Assembly (NCBI GenBank): GCA_025558075.1
Contig: JAHLKF010000024.1
Location: 124,001 to 188,000 of the forward strand
Reading direction: 5' to 3'
DNA from: Gaertneriomyces semiglobifer
Lineage: Eukaryota > Chytridiomycota > Chytridiomycetes > Spizellomycetales > Spizellomycetaceae
DNA: 64,000 nt
A program made the position numbers and the translations under genes. Every line of letters begins with the position of its first letter. The stretch's first letter is position 1. This document shows positions 9,115 to 18,777 of this stretch, piece by piece. The notes beneath the pieces are model-generated. The model had not been told where the DNA came from, did no database searches, and saw nothing but the letters and a program-made list of their open reading frames with translations.

Positions 9115-11288
9115 GTACTGACGCGTCAGAACCAGGCTATGGGACGGAATGTAACTGACACTGAGTAGTCTATTTACACTATCGGTGTCGTGCATAGTGT
9201 AGTCTCTGACAGTGTAGAATAGCCCTCGACCGACCTCGCTAACGTACACGTAGCTGGGACGAGCTGTAAACTCCTTACACACGTCTGCACCAATGGCAAG
9301 CTGTATATTAACTAGGTGGAAGATGCGGTTATCAACGCGATACCATTTGACACCAAGCTACTCAAGTTGCTGTACATGGCATTGGAAACCAGCGAAGAAA
9401 TATCCATAGTGATTGAAGGGCACTATTCGATCATGCGTCTTGACTGACGAGAATCGCATCAACACTTTTCAGGACTGAGGTGGGAAACGATTTCGCACGC
9501 GCATTCAACAGAAGGGTGATGAAAGAGGAGCTCCACCAAGCTACTGGAGCATCAAGTCATTGGTGAACGACGCACTCGAGGATACATTTCGAAAGCGCAA
9601 GCACTCAACGGGCGCTGGGACAGAGGCCGGGGTTTGACGATTCATGTTCAAGATGATGCTTCCACCGCTTTTATTGCATGGTGGGGTATTGGAGCATGCA
9701 AAAAGAGACACCATCGTCTCTTTTTGCATTCTCCAACGAGTTCAAAACAACCAACGGAGGGCGGAAAGCTTCGAAGTGAAGCAGCGTATCTCACCTGATA
9801 TAACGGCGACGATCAGAGTGTGTCAGGTATGTGAGGCGTCACTCTGTTTACCAGAAATTGTACAGCCCTTTGATATATTCTCCAGCCCCCAGGTTTTTTG
9901 GATCCACAAAAGCAACGGAAACATTTGTGGGAACGGACAGGTACCACAACTTTCTTGTCATTGTCGCGAAGAACAAGGTGGCTAGAACAACGATCCTGTT
10001 GTTTGTGTGATGAGAAGGAGGTTCAGGAACAGCTTCAAACCGCGAAATGACTGAGCAACGTCCATCCTGGAATGACCCGAGCCTTTGTGAACATCTGAAA
10101 GAAAACGCACGTTCTGATGTGTATTATCAGGTAACAGCCATGGCCCGCTAAGCTGTGATGACTTGCTTGAAGATGATAGTGAATAGAGTTTGGCATTGGA
10201 AGATGCAGCTGTTTGGGGCTTCAGCAATGGCAACTACGTGAAATGTTCGCATCAATGCTTCTGTTTTGTGGCATTTCAGAACCCCGAAGATATATGAGAT
10301 GTTCATTGTTCTTCTCTGTGCAAGGGACTGTCAAACGGAGGTGATAGCTTTGTGGAATGCAGGGACAAACGGAAACATAGACTGGCTGTATGCCTGAAAT
10401 GTTAGCATAAATGACGTTCTTTTAAAACTTTGGCAGGAAATAGGAATGCTTCCACTGCCTGGGAAATAAAATGGACTTCGCATTGACACTTAAGAGCACT
10501 TGGTCATTTCCTTTCTTTTGTTCACCTACTTCCATGCAAACAAGACGTTGTTTCGACCTCGTCGTTCTTTCGGGTGGGAATTTGAAAGAATCGAGTGTAA
10601 GCTCAAATACAGAGGTCAAAACCAGTACGTACTCCAACAGCAAATCTCTGGGAAAATTGATGGGCACGCGTTATATATACGTACGCAACATTAACAGTAG
10701 ACAGTTTCATTGGGGAGCACGACACATTGGTGGAGGCGCTGGGTTGATCATTAAAGCAGATGTGAAAGACCAGTAGGCCCCAACGGACCGCATGATGGAA
10801 CACTTTGGCAATTCCCGCTTATATACAACCTTGAGACGATCAGGCTCGAAAACTTGATCTACTCACCGCCTCGCTATGATGGCGACGCATCCATATGCAC
10901 GCATTCATCATGAAACAATCGAGGGAACAATCGTTGGGTTTCGAATGGGTTGGTCCAGATCCAGGATGAAGCTCTTAATGTGAGATTCAATGGCTGAAGT
11001 GGGCGAGTCTGGTGAGAATGGAGGATCGCAGGTTGCATGTCGCAGGTTTTCTTTGCCTTGCCCCTATTAAAAGTTGAGCACTGAGGGCTTTCACGACAAC
11101 CCTCGCACCAATTCCAATGTTCTAATCAACGCAATTGACTGTATTCTTCATTTACTATATATGAATATCTAAGGGAAGAACAGCAGATAGATAGATATTG
11201 TAATATGAGGCTATTGGTTTTTGCACGTATGCTTGTGCGGCTCTCATACGTGCGCTATATACACATCGAACAAGCGGGCACAAGTAAT
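9115..11288. other. Intergenic DNA with one strong hairpin, no supported gene
   Basis: The open frames here are short, overlapping and without recognisable domains. The only clear structure is the near-perfect hairpin at 9689-9736. Short GATA-type repeats occur near 11190-11200. Confidence 0.5.
9689..9736. repeat. Near-perfect hairpin, 21-nt arms and 6-nt loop
   Basis: ttggagcatgcaaaaagaga(c) is followed by accatc and the reverse complement gtctctttttgcat-t-ctccaa. The arms match except for one position. It could be a relic of a fold-back element, a pol II hairpin RNA, or a replication-generated palindrome. It lacks a following T-run on the plus strand, so a simple terminator is unlikely. 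Confidence 0.7.
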
Positions 11289-12098
11289 TCATAGACGGCT
11301 CTCTTTACGGTTCTGTTCGAGATACTCTACTCCCGAAAGTCGATAGAACGTGCCTTCGACCTTTGCTCTAATGTATTTCGCAGGGATCGGAGTATCGGAT
11401 GAAAAGTCCCATTGGGCAACATCAAGGGGTTCTTCACTCGAGTCGCCAGATTCATCTTCGAAAGCGAGAGACGGGTCAAAGATGCATCCGTCGACAAAGA
11501 CTTTGCGACCGTCTGTTCTCGCTATGCGCAAGTGGAAGAACTGAGTAGTACCAAGGGGCATTGGCTTGCGATAGTGAATGGTGAGGTTGAGGGTCATGTG
11601 CGGAGCCTGGTGGGCATAGTAGTGGACCATCACTCCGACAATCTGATCAAAGGCAGTAAACGTGGCGCCGCCGTGAACAAAGGAAGGTGGACCCTCTGTG
11701 TTCTTGGAGAAATGGATGACACCCGTCAACGTTTTCGTTCCTCCATTTTTGACAAAGCGCTGTAGAGTGTCCACTTTCCAGTCTTCAGGCGCGAATCGCT
11801 CGCTCATCTTGAGGACTTTTGCGTCCAAATCGCCATCGTCTGGTAGGGCGTCAGCTTGCCTCGCTTTCTCGGGACTGGCGAGGACGCAATCGCGTGGAAC
11901 AAAGTAACGGACGCCAAACTTGTTGTCGCTGTAGAAGAAGTCATCACCGATGAAACCGAGGCCTGATTCTTGCCGGTAACTATACGACGGCCACCAGAGC
12001 AAGGTATCTGGAACAAAGGTCACCGAGGTGTTGCGAGTAAGAGCGTACAGCTCCGGAGACGGATATGGGAACGAGGTGAGATTAGGGTTGTTCGTCAT
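11289..12098 (-). CDS. Hotdog-fold (4HBT/THEM4-like) acyl-CoA thioesterase
   Basis: The 269-residue product carries a 4HBT-type hotdog domain near residues 150-235. Its HGGATFTAFDQIVG helix matches the family signature HGG-x-(2-4)-D, and it is followed by L-N-LTIHYRKPMPLG, the strand that lines the acyl-CoA pocket. Family members hydrolyse acyl-CoA esters. I chose the ATG at 12098; the open frame continues upstream to about 12236 without an ATG. A pyrimidine-rich acceptor-like sequence ending cttttacag near 12162 suggests an upstream exon could exist (an ATG at 12364 opens a candidate). The acidic C-terminal part is not recognised. Substrate and location are unknown. Confidence 0.75.
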   Translation of the reverse strand: MTNNPNLTSFPYPSPELYALTRNTSVTFVPDTLLWWPSYSYRQESGLGFIGDDFFYSDNKFGVRYFVPRDCVLASPEKARQADALPDDGDLDAKVLKMSERFAPEDWKVDTLQRFVKNGGTKTLTGVIHFSKNTEGPPSFVHGGATFTAFDQIVGVMVHYYAHQAPHMTLNLTIHYRKPMPLGTTQFFHLRIARTDGRKVFVDGCIFDPSLAFEDESGDSSEEPLDVAQWDFSSDTPIPAKYIRAKVEGTFYRLSGVEYLEQNRKESRL

Positions 12099-12364
12099 CC
12101 TTGCAGTGAGGAATTGCAATGGAATGGCACTACTATCTGGTTCTGCTGCCCGATTAAAGTACTGTAAAAGAACGATGTAGAATATGCCACAGTCCCCGCC
12201 TGCTTGCCCCAGTTGACGATGGATATACCCCTCCAATCCACCACTGGCACTCTCAATTCACCAACCTCTATCTCGCCACAGTCGTCTGCCCCTCCTCCGT
12301 AGTTCCGTTCCCCGAACCGAAGCCGATTCAATTCAATTGCAAGACTGCCGAACGATTTACCCAT

Positions 12365-12994
12365 ACAACACTATCACATGCATAACAAGCATTCACTTTC
12401 AACTTCATTCAATGCCCATGCCCTCCCATATGCATATGCATATGCATAGGCCTTTCCTTCTCATCCAAAGGCCTCGTACTCACTCACGTTCACGGCTGTC
12501 CACCAATTCATTCTCATGACGCACGGCGCCTTGGATCGCCCAAGTGTTCAACTAAAAGTGGCACATGATCAGAGACTTTTGCCATTTCGGTCCGGTTTCG
12601 GTCATTTATTTACCCTTCGGTTCAAAGTGAGCGGAAGTGTGATTATGTAATGCATCTTTATGGAAATCGGACATACGCGTGTGAATTGAAGCAACGAATG
12701 CACATCCAGATCAGGTCCAGTCAGAGGTTAACGTTAGGTTTGACGAGGAAAGACGCAGTTCAAATGAAATCGAGGATGTGCGTACGAGCAAAGTATTAAT
12801 TAATGCTGAGTACTCGTTCCGATCAAATTGGCAACAAGTAGCAGTGGTCACTGCTGGACTTTGATCTGGGCACTTCACAATTCACGCTTGCTGCACATGG
12901 ATACGTTAGTCAAATAAGCTTTGAACAGCAAACGGTAGCCAACCCCGCAAACCATCTATTCAAGGAACCTCAATAATTACAGCATATGTACATT
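12365..12994. other. Intergenic region, nothing recognised
   Basis: It lies between the thioesterase 5' side and the 3' end of the alpha/beta hydrolase. It holds a short CATATG-type alternating run near 12427-12447 and no supported gene. Confidence 0.5.
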
Positions 12995-14055
12995 TCATAG
13001 CTTATACCATTTCATTGACTTCTTTGCAGCTACCTCACGCGTCGGTCTCTGAGAAGACGAAATGTTCTTAGTGGCGATCCAACGCGCAATGACATCGGCA
13101 CATTCTTCGGGACTTTCGTCGAGATGAGGATGATGGCCGCCTGGAACAAACGTGACTTGACAGTCTTGAACAGCGTCCACGCGGGCCTGGAGATTGAAAT
13201 CTTTGATATTTGCAATGAACTTGGAGGTGTCGCCCATAAGAACCAGCACGGGACATGTTATCCGTCGCAGGAATGCCAGAATGGCATCTTCAGGCCAATG
13301 AATGGGCCAAGGTAAACGCAAGCGGGGGTCATGTGCCCAGATGAACCCACCACCTTCCACAGCAAGCGTTCCACGTTCCACCAGCAAAGTCGCTGCAGGT
13401 ACTGAAAGCGGCATGGATGCGTTTCCCGTCGCTCTCGCTATAGCTGCTTCTTCCTTGGATGCATAAGCTCGAGGCCGTTTTTGCGTGGCGGTGTAAGCCG
13501 TTTCACAGTATTCTTTCAGAAACTGGACAGCGTTTTCGGGTCCACGGGTAAACGGTCCTAAACCTTCGATACAGACCAGACCCGAGATGCGCTCTGGCAT
13601 GATGGATGCCACCAGTGTCGCGACGCCAGCCCCCATAGAGTGACCAATAAGTGTACACTTGTGCCATGGCAGGCAGGATAGGATATAGCGAATCTCGTGG
13701 ACATAGCGGTAGAACAGATACGCTGCTTGCGGGTGACGATGGGACGATAAGCCATGACCGGGGAAATCAACAGAAATGATGTGATATGAGACGTCGGAAG
13801 GTTGCTTGTGAGAGACCAAGTGGTTCAACAGAGGATCAAAGGAGTTTGCATTATCTAGCCACTATTCGTTCGCGTGCATGAGGCATTTTAGTGCGTGACC
13901 CCAACTGAAGGTTGGCCGTGGCTTAAAGGACTTACCCCGTGAAGACACAAGATGTTGACGGCGAGATCACTTTCAACGCCTTCTGATTGGTATTCCTTTG
14001 CGGCGATGTGAATGCCATCTGGCGTGCTAAACACACGCTCCTTGAACGAGAGCAT
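12995..14055 (-). CDS. Alpha/beta hydrolase, SERHL/MEST-like
   Basis: Two exons are read: 14055-13936 and 13861-12995, with a 74-nt GT-AG intron (13862-13935). The join gives 328 residues and restores the family hallmark NILCLHG|WLDNANSFDPL. The nucleophile elbow is GHSMGAG (Ser nucleophile). VDFPGHGLS follows strand 4, and a late GDTSKF and GGHHPHLDESPE supply the likely acid and His. This pattern resembles serine-hydrolase-like (SERHL) enzymes, whose substrates are poorly known. The start is the first ATG in exon 1; the frame extends upstream only through non-ATG codons. No signal peptide is obvious, so it is probably cytosolic or peroxisomal. The C-terminal KL is not a full peroxisomal signal. 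Confidence 0.8.
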
Positions 14056-14139
14056 AGTAGTCGCTTCTCCTGTTTCGCGGCTGACAACAACAAGGGTCCC
14101 TTTGCAGTATGTCTCTGAATTTGAATCCACAGCAACCGC

Positions 14140-14650
14140 AAGTGTATTACTCTATATCTATCTAATAGCTATCAGGTACTTCTCACTCTCATGAACATGT
14201 CCTCCTGCTAAACGCTTGCTTGCTGCGGGTCATCGATGCAACTTATTCCTCGTCTGTTCAAATTCACGGCGGGAAAAAGATGCGCTCACACGCGTGTGAC
14301 CTGTCGGGTAATGAATTTGCCGAGTTCACGCCGAACAAGGCGCCCTATCCGCGGACTCGGCACATGGACTCTGCAGCGAGCGCGTGTGTGTTGAAGTGTT
14401 CTCTTCAATGTTGATCTTCGAGTTGAATGTTTACTGGATCTGGATCTGGATTAGTGGAGAGAATGGAGAGCTGTTATGATGAACAGCCACGACAAAAAGG
14501 ATACGCAGCTTGAAATTGAAATGAGGCCACCTTCCAAGCTCCTACTTGGTCGCTCGTAGTGAAGCTTAATTATTCATTTCTAAATATTTTAAGGGCAGCA
14601 CTGTCCATCTGCTTGTACACGTAGAATGGGTTCGGGTGATTTGAAGCTGC
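14140..14650. other. Intergenic region, nothing recognised
   Basis: No supported gene lies between the hydrolase 5' end and the Ulp1-like relic. Confidence 0.45.
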
Positions 14651-14654
14651 CTTC

Positions 14655-15300
14655 AACCAAATCTTTCACCATGAAAAAGCGCAGCGCCATAAGGGCTGCC
14701 TTGTCCAACTCTAGGTTGTTCATGTTCCCTCCCCAAACCAATTGGAAAATCATTGAGCAGGCCAACGGGTACAGCTGCGGTGGTTTCGTTGTACCCGTCG
14801 GCCTGCTCAGGGCTCGTCTGAAACTTCATCGTCCAGGACATCGTCGGTCGACCGGCGTGGCACCCTCACCAGTTTCTTGAAATCGTCGCACCCGCCGGCA
14901 ACCCATGCGTAAGGTACTGCACATTCGTCTGATCGAAACTCTCCATTGGCGCGTGGTTCGCCCAAAGCTGTCGTAGAACACGCAGATGGCACTATGACCC
15001 AGTGGTTGCTTTCGTGGTGCAACGGCAGTATGGCCATATCCACCGCTTCGGGAAAGCGCGCGCTTGACTACAGAGAGAGGTAAGGACAATCAGCGAGAGG
15101 CCAGGATCAGGATGCAGCCCAACCATACTCACCCCAACCCCGAGATGCGACTCCTCAGCATTACCTCTGTTCCTTCTACCACGAGGGCCTGCGTCATCGG
15201 GTGCGTCCTCATGGCGAAGGCGAACTGCACGTCGCCGCCGGCAATTCGGATAAAGCGCGCAGGGCCTCCTGGGCATTCTGAATGTACGCATTGTCAATAG
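14655..15300 (-). pseudogene. Broken Ulp1-like (C48) cysteine protease
   Basis: On the minus strand, fragments of an Ulp1/C48 SUMO-protease-like domain are readable in order but not in one frame. A region with DNAYIQNAQEALRALSELP lies near 15290. GDVQFAFAMRTHPMTQALV-VEGTE follows, then LHHESNHWVIV (catalytic His, about 15000). After a one-base frameshift comes VFYDSFG (catalytic Asp, about 14970). The catalytic Cys region should be near 14780, but the minus strand reads DGYNETTAAVPV there. The expected QxDGYSCGGFV-type motif is encoded only on the opposite strand, within a 16-nt loop between 20-nt inverted arms. A candidate intron (gtaatg...ctgtag, about 15060-15165) would join VEGTE to SSARFPEAVDM. 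Ulp1 domains of this sort are common in fungal DNA transposons, so this is probably a mobile-element relic. Confidence 0.55.
14754..14809. repeat. Hairpin with 20-nt arms, 16-nt loop, inside the Ulp1-like relic
   Basis: The left arm 14754-14773 and right arm 14790-14809 are reverse complements except for one base. The loop is 14774-14789. The loop sits exactly over the codons for the expected catalytic Cys. Confidence 0.85.
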
Positions 15301-16148
15301 CGCGGCTGGAGGTCGACGGATTCAGTACAGATTTGGGTCCTTGCGCGGCTGGATGTTTCGGATAATCCGCCGCCAACCAAATCCGTACTGAAGCCGTCGA
15401 CCAATCTTAAATGGACGCCATTGACGAAAGAGTCAAGCCTTTGTTTTTCTGATGAATTCCTGTCGTCCAGTTCCGAAGCCATCTGCTCGTCGCAAGCGGT
15501 GAGGAACAAGGTAACCCTCTCAGGGTTGATGACTGACCTTTCAGCCGGCGTTAGATGGCTGTACTGCCTCTCAAATTCCCGAAGCAGGTTGGACAGGGTG
15601 AGTCCCTTGTTCTTCGCATGGACCCACTTCAAGAAAGATTGTCTTGTGACCCTCTCAGAGTCGTTTGCATAGAACTCCTGACGGAGCTTGTCCGCAAAGG
15701 AGTCCCAGTCCGTAACCTTAATCATGGATTCCAGTATGTTCTTGATCGCCGGTCGTAGGTCCGGCGAGGACACCAAGTAGAAATGGTGCATCCTGTCGTA
15801 GTTGCTAATTTTGAGATAGTCCATCTCGGCCTCGTAGGCCCTCCGGTAATCAGTGATTTCGTTGCCGTCGAACTGTCCATGTTTGTTGGCCACGTTTTGG
15901 AGGGCCCTGGACACTGGGGAGATCCGTCCATCTCCCTTGGTGACGTATTTCAACATCATATTTTCTACTGCCGCCAGGATTTCCGGTCCTGTTGCTGAAG
16001 GAGGGAAATCCGGCATCTGTAAGTTGGGTCCTGGGTTGTGGCGAGGGGTAGCCCCGCCCTCATCCGAGTCACTCATGTTGATTTCAGATGCTGTCTCTAG
16101 AATATCCACGGAGGGAGCACCACGGCGGCCAGGCATCGTGTAATTCAT
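15294..16148 (-). mobile_element. Retrotransposon Gag-like ORF (Ty3/gypsy type, partial)
   Basis: The 284-residue frame starts at an ATG (16148). Its centre (about residues 85-230) resembles the Retrotrans_gag capsid-like domain: FDGNEITDYRRAYEAEM, LKISNYDRMHHFYLV, WDSFADKLRQEFYANDSE, FLKWVHAKNKGLTLSNLLREFERQY and LFLTACDEQM. The N-terminal part is acidic and Pro-rich. No zinc knuckle, protease, reverse transcriptase or integrase follows; instead the Ulp1-like relic begins, so the element is truncated or nested. The last ~25 codons include an inverted repeat (15311-15402). Upstream DNA at 16150-17000 could be an LTR and leader. Confidence 0.6.
15311..15402. repeat. Inverted repeat with 26-nt arms and 40-nt loop
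   Basis: 15311-15336 and 15377-15402 are reverse complements with two mismatches. Both arms lie in the 3' part of the Gag-like ORF and contain SalI-type GTCGAC ends. Confidence 0.8.
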
Positions 16149-16149
16149 C

Positions 16150-17129
16150 CCACATAGATTCTACAGGGTAGAAGAATCTATTGTCCCTATCCTTCGGCTG
16201 CCTTGTATTCAAGCTCGTAGAAGATGAAACAGAAAGTTAGTGGGTTGTCGCAATGTTGTGTGAGAGCCCTTAAAACATCGATATTTTCATCCATGATCAG
16301 AGGCCGGCGACCCTTCGTTAGAAACATCTCGCCCAGCCACCATTGTTGGTTGATCTTGACTACTTCTAACCTCGTTTTCCCTGGCCTTCCCTTTATCTTT
16401 TGATGAGCTTGGAGACGCCGTAAGGGCAGACAGATGGGTGCGCGATAGATGAGGGGAAGCTTGGCGTATAAGGGGAACTATGTGTGTGAATTTCATATCT
16501 CCTTAAACTTCTCGACTTTGACTAAAGCCGGCTCCTACTTCTAAGATATCGTGGTTTCTATCCTAAGGGTGGTCACTAGTATCTAACAACTAAAGTGGGA
16601 TAGCGTTTCCATCGTCGGTGTCGCGATCGCCGGTATGTGGAGATAGTTAGCAAGAGACACCCTTCCTCCTGGCGTGGTTAGGAGTTTTCCAGTTATCTTC
16701 CACCTAAGAGGGTCGCTTGCTAAATATCTCCCAAGTCGGATGGCCTTCTCCCCAAAGTTCCTCGCCCGCTATTTATGTTTTTTTCGGGGCCTACTACCTC
16801 CCATCCTTTCTTTCTTTCTTTGGAACTGTCAGAGCTGTCAACTTGTTGTCAATTCTGTCAATTCACTTCGCGTTCGGCGCTCCGATGCTCTCGTAAGCAG
16901 TCACCGATAACAGAGCGGGAAGGACGCAACGCGTATGAAAGAAAGCCTTTGGCGACGGCCGTTCTTAATGACGGGAACAAATTTAGATCGAGCCTTCATC
17001 CTTGAACAGCAGAGCTTATGCTATTTTCGGAGGCCATGTTTGTCCTAACCTAAAGGATAAAAGCTAATGGATATGTTCGCTGGGATGGCATAGGGATCAA
17101 GCCTGCTTGGGAATCGCTGTCGAGCAATC
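16150..17129. other. Probable retroelement leader/LTR and promoter of the SH3 gene
   Basis: No supported gene. Minus-strand features upstream of the Gag-like ORF include a TATA-like ataaatag near 16770, a TTTC run near 16808-16822 and several ctgtcaa motifs (about 16827-16860). The start of the plus-strand SH3 gene at 17130 follows directly, so former element DNA may now serve as its promoter. LTR ends were not identified. Confidence 0.35.
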
Positions 17130-17783
17130 ATGGAGAAGAATGACGCCTTTCGCAATTATCTCGTCGAGAGCATTCTTCGGGATTTGAATGTGCTTGTCAG
17201 TCAGGGATACGCGGCGAATGTCGATGCTGCGTATGCTCTTGTGAAAGGTCCTGCGGGGAAGCCGGCCTTTGGCACAACTGCTGCCGTCAGTAGAGCCCCT
17301 GTTGATACAAAGAGTGCTGCTCCCGATCCTCCTGCATATGCCCAGAGCCAAGCTTACGCTTACCAGTCTAGTGCTGACACAAAGCGCTCTGCATACACCG
17401 CAACGGTACTCTACGATTACCACGGACAGGAACCGGGGGATCTCACTTTGCGCGCAGGGGACGTGGTATCCGACCTGGAAGTGATTGATGAAAATTGGTA
17501 CAAGGGCACCATTCGTCGACCCGGCGCTGGACCTGCCGTGGGTATTTTTCCCCGCAATTATGTAAAGACAGATGCGCCGGTCGTTCCCCGAGGGGGACCG
17601 TCCTTGCCACCACGACGTGCTGCCGCCAATTCGGTTGATCGACCAGTGCAAGAACCGGCAGCAGAGGCAAAGCCGTCAAAGGCACAAAGGTTTGGCGATA
17701 ATGTAATAACCACGGGGAGTCATGCTGTCGGTTGGGGATTCGGTGCAGCTGTAGGTCGTAATCTCGCGAATTCCTTATTTTAG
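17130..17783 (+). CDS. SH3-domain protein, LSB1/PIN3-like
   Basis: An intronless 217-residue protein. An SH3 domain spans about residues 88-147: ATVLYDYHGQEPGDLTLRAGD, then NWYKG and VGIFPRNYV, containing the ALYDY-like, E-L-x-F-like and P-x-x-Y positions that bind proline-rich ligands. An N-terminal helical part (residues 1-40, LVESILRDLNVLVSQGY) and a C-terminal Gly-rich hydrophobic tail (GWGFGAAVGRNLANSLF) match the layout of yeast LSB1/PIN3. Those proteins bind LAS17/WASP and regulate actin patches. The role here is inferred from layout. Confidence 0.8.
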   Translation: MEKNDAFRNYLVESILRDLNVLVSQGYAANVDAAYALVKGPAGKPAFGTTAAVSRAPVDTKSAAPDPPAYAQSQAYAYQSSADTKRSAYTATVLYDYHGQEPGDLTLRAGDVVSDLEVIDENWYKGTIRRPGAGPAVGIFPRNYVKTDAPVVPRGGPSLPPRRAAANSVDRPVQEPAAEAKPSKAQRFGDNVITTGSHAVGWGFGAAVGRNLANSLF

Positions 17784-17998
17784 AACTAGTGTCAGGAGTT
17801 GTTGTAGATAGAAGATAGATTGACAAGGCAGCTCCTTTTACGGTGATCGCTTATGTGCTGGCAGAAAAAATGTGTACTTTTCAATGAAGAGTCATTAACA
17901 ACTTCAGTTAAGCTGCCTTGCTCCGTTTTCGTGACGCGTGATGGTTGAAGACTTCAATTCAGACATCCACCAGAAATCACAGCTACTTCACAAGCAAA

Positions 17999-18521
17999 AT
18001 GATGCTCACACCCCACCTAACATCTATCCAGTATCTTCGCCCGACGGCAGTCATCGCCGGAGGGATCTTTACGGGGGCCGCGATCTATATATCCGCGGTG
18101 GATGTCCCTGCGATGGCCACCAGATCTGCTACGCAAAACCGTGAAGAATTCAAGGCAGGTGTAAAACAAAAAAGCGGTCATCGTTGCCTGCAGCATTGAC
18201 CCGATCAGCCGTTTGGCGTAACAGGCCTTTTACCCTCGCGCAGCAGTCATGCAAGCGAGTATGAGCGTCGTCGCCTCTTTGTCCTCTGGATTGTTGGCGT
18301 ACCTGTCGAACAGCTCACTGTTCCTGGCACCGTGCGCAATTTTTGCAGTCATCCCAGCGTATACCATCGGGTGTATGCTACCACTGAATAACCGATTGAT
18401 GGATGGGAAGGTCTCAATGGAAGAGGTTGTAGCGAAAAAGGAGCTTCACAAATGGAGTCGTCTGCATTTGGTTAGATCGATACTTTCAGCCGTTGGCTTC
18501 GTGATCTTGGCTACCGCCTAG
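17999..18521 (+). CDS. DUF1772 (anthrone oxygenase-like) membrane protein
   Basis: The two-exon reading is 17999-18154 and 18225-18521 (150 residues). The join EEFK|AFYPRAAVMQAS fits the DUF1772 pattern (W-x-x-FY-R-A-x-x-QAS) and keeps the frame, but requires a GC-AG intron (donor aag|gcaggt). A GT donor four bases later (18159) with the acceptor at 18243 also keeps frame, giving FKA|AVMQAS and losing the conserved FYPR. Four hydrophobic segments are visible (AVIAGGIFTGAAIYI, SMSVVASLSSGLLAYL, LFLAPCAIFAVIPAYTIG, SILSAVGFVILATA). PLNNRLM is a family motif. Family members include anthrone oxygenases and many uncharacterised integral membrane proteins. Confidence 0.7.
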
Positions 18522-18777
18522 TTCTCAGCAGCTCGTGCCTGCGATAGTCAGTAGTGTTTTTGAGTAAGCGGCCAAGACCCCCATGTCCTATATATACACA
18601 TGTTCAAAAATAGCGACCACGAACATCTTGTCGGGCCTGTAAGACAACCTGCTATTTGCGTTTGCTTCCGGTTACTGTTGCTCCGGTCTTTTCTTATATT
18701 CCAGTGTTCTTTAACAGTGGTTGCGATAAGCGCTCGGCCAACGGTGCTTCTCGAGTGCGGGAGACACTTGATCTGCA

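Noticed and set aside
14626..14880. Plus-strand gene with an Ulp1-like Cys motif
   Set aside because: Only the hairpin loop and arms look like Ulp1 on this strand; His and Asp parts of the domain are on the minus strand. The plus-strand reading is explained by an inverted loop.
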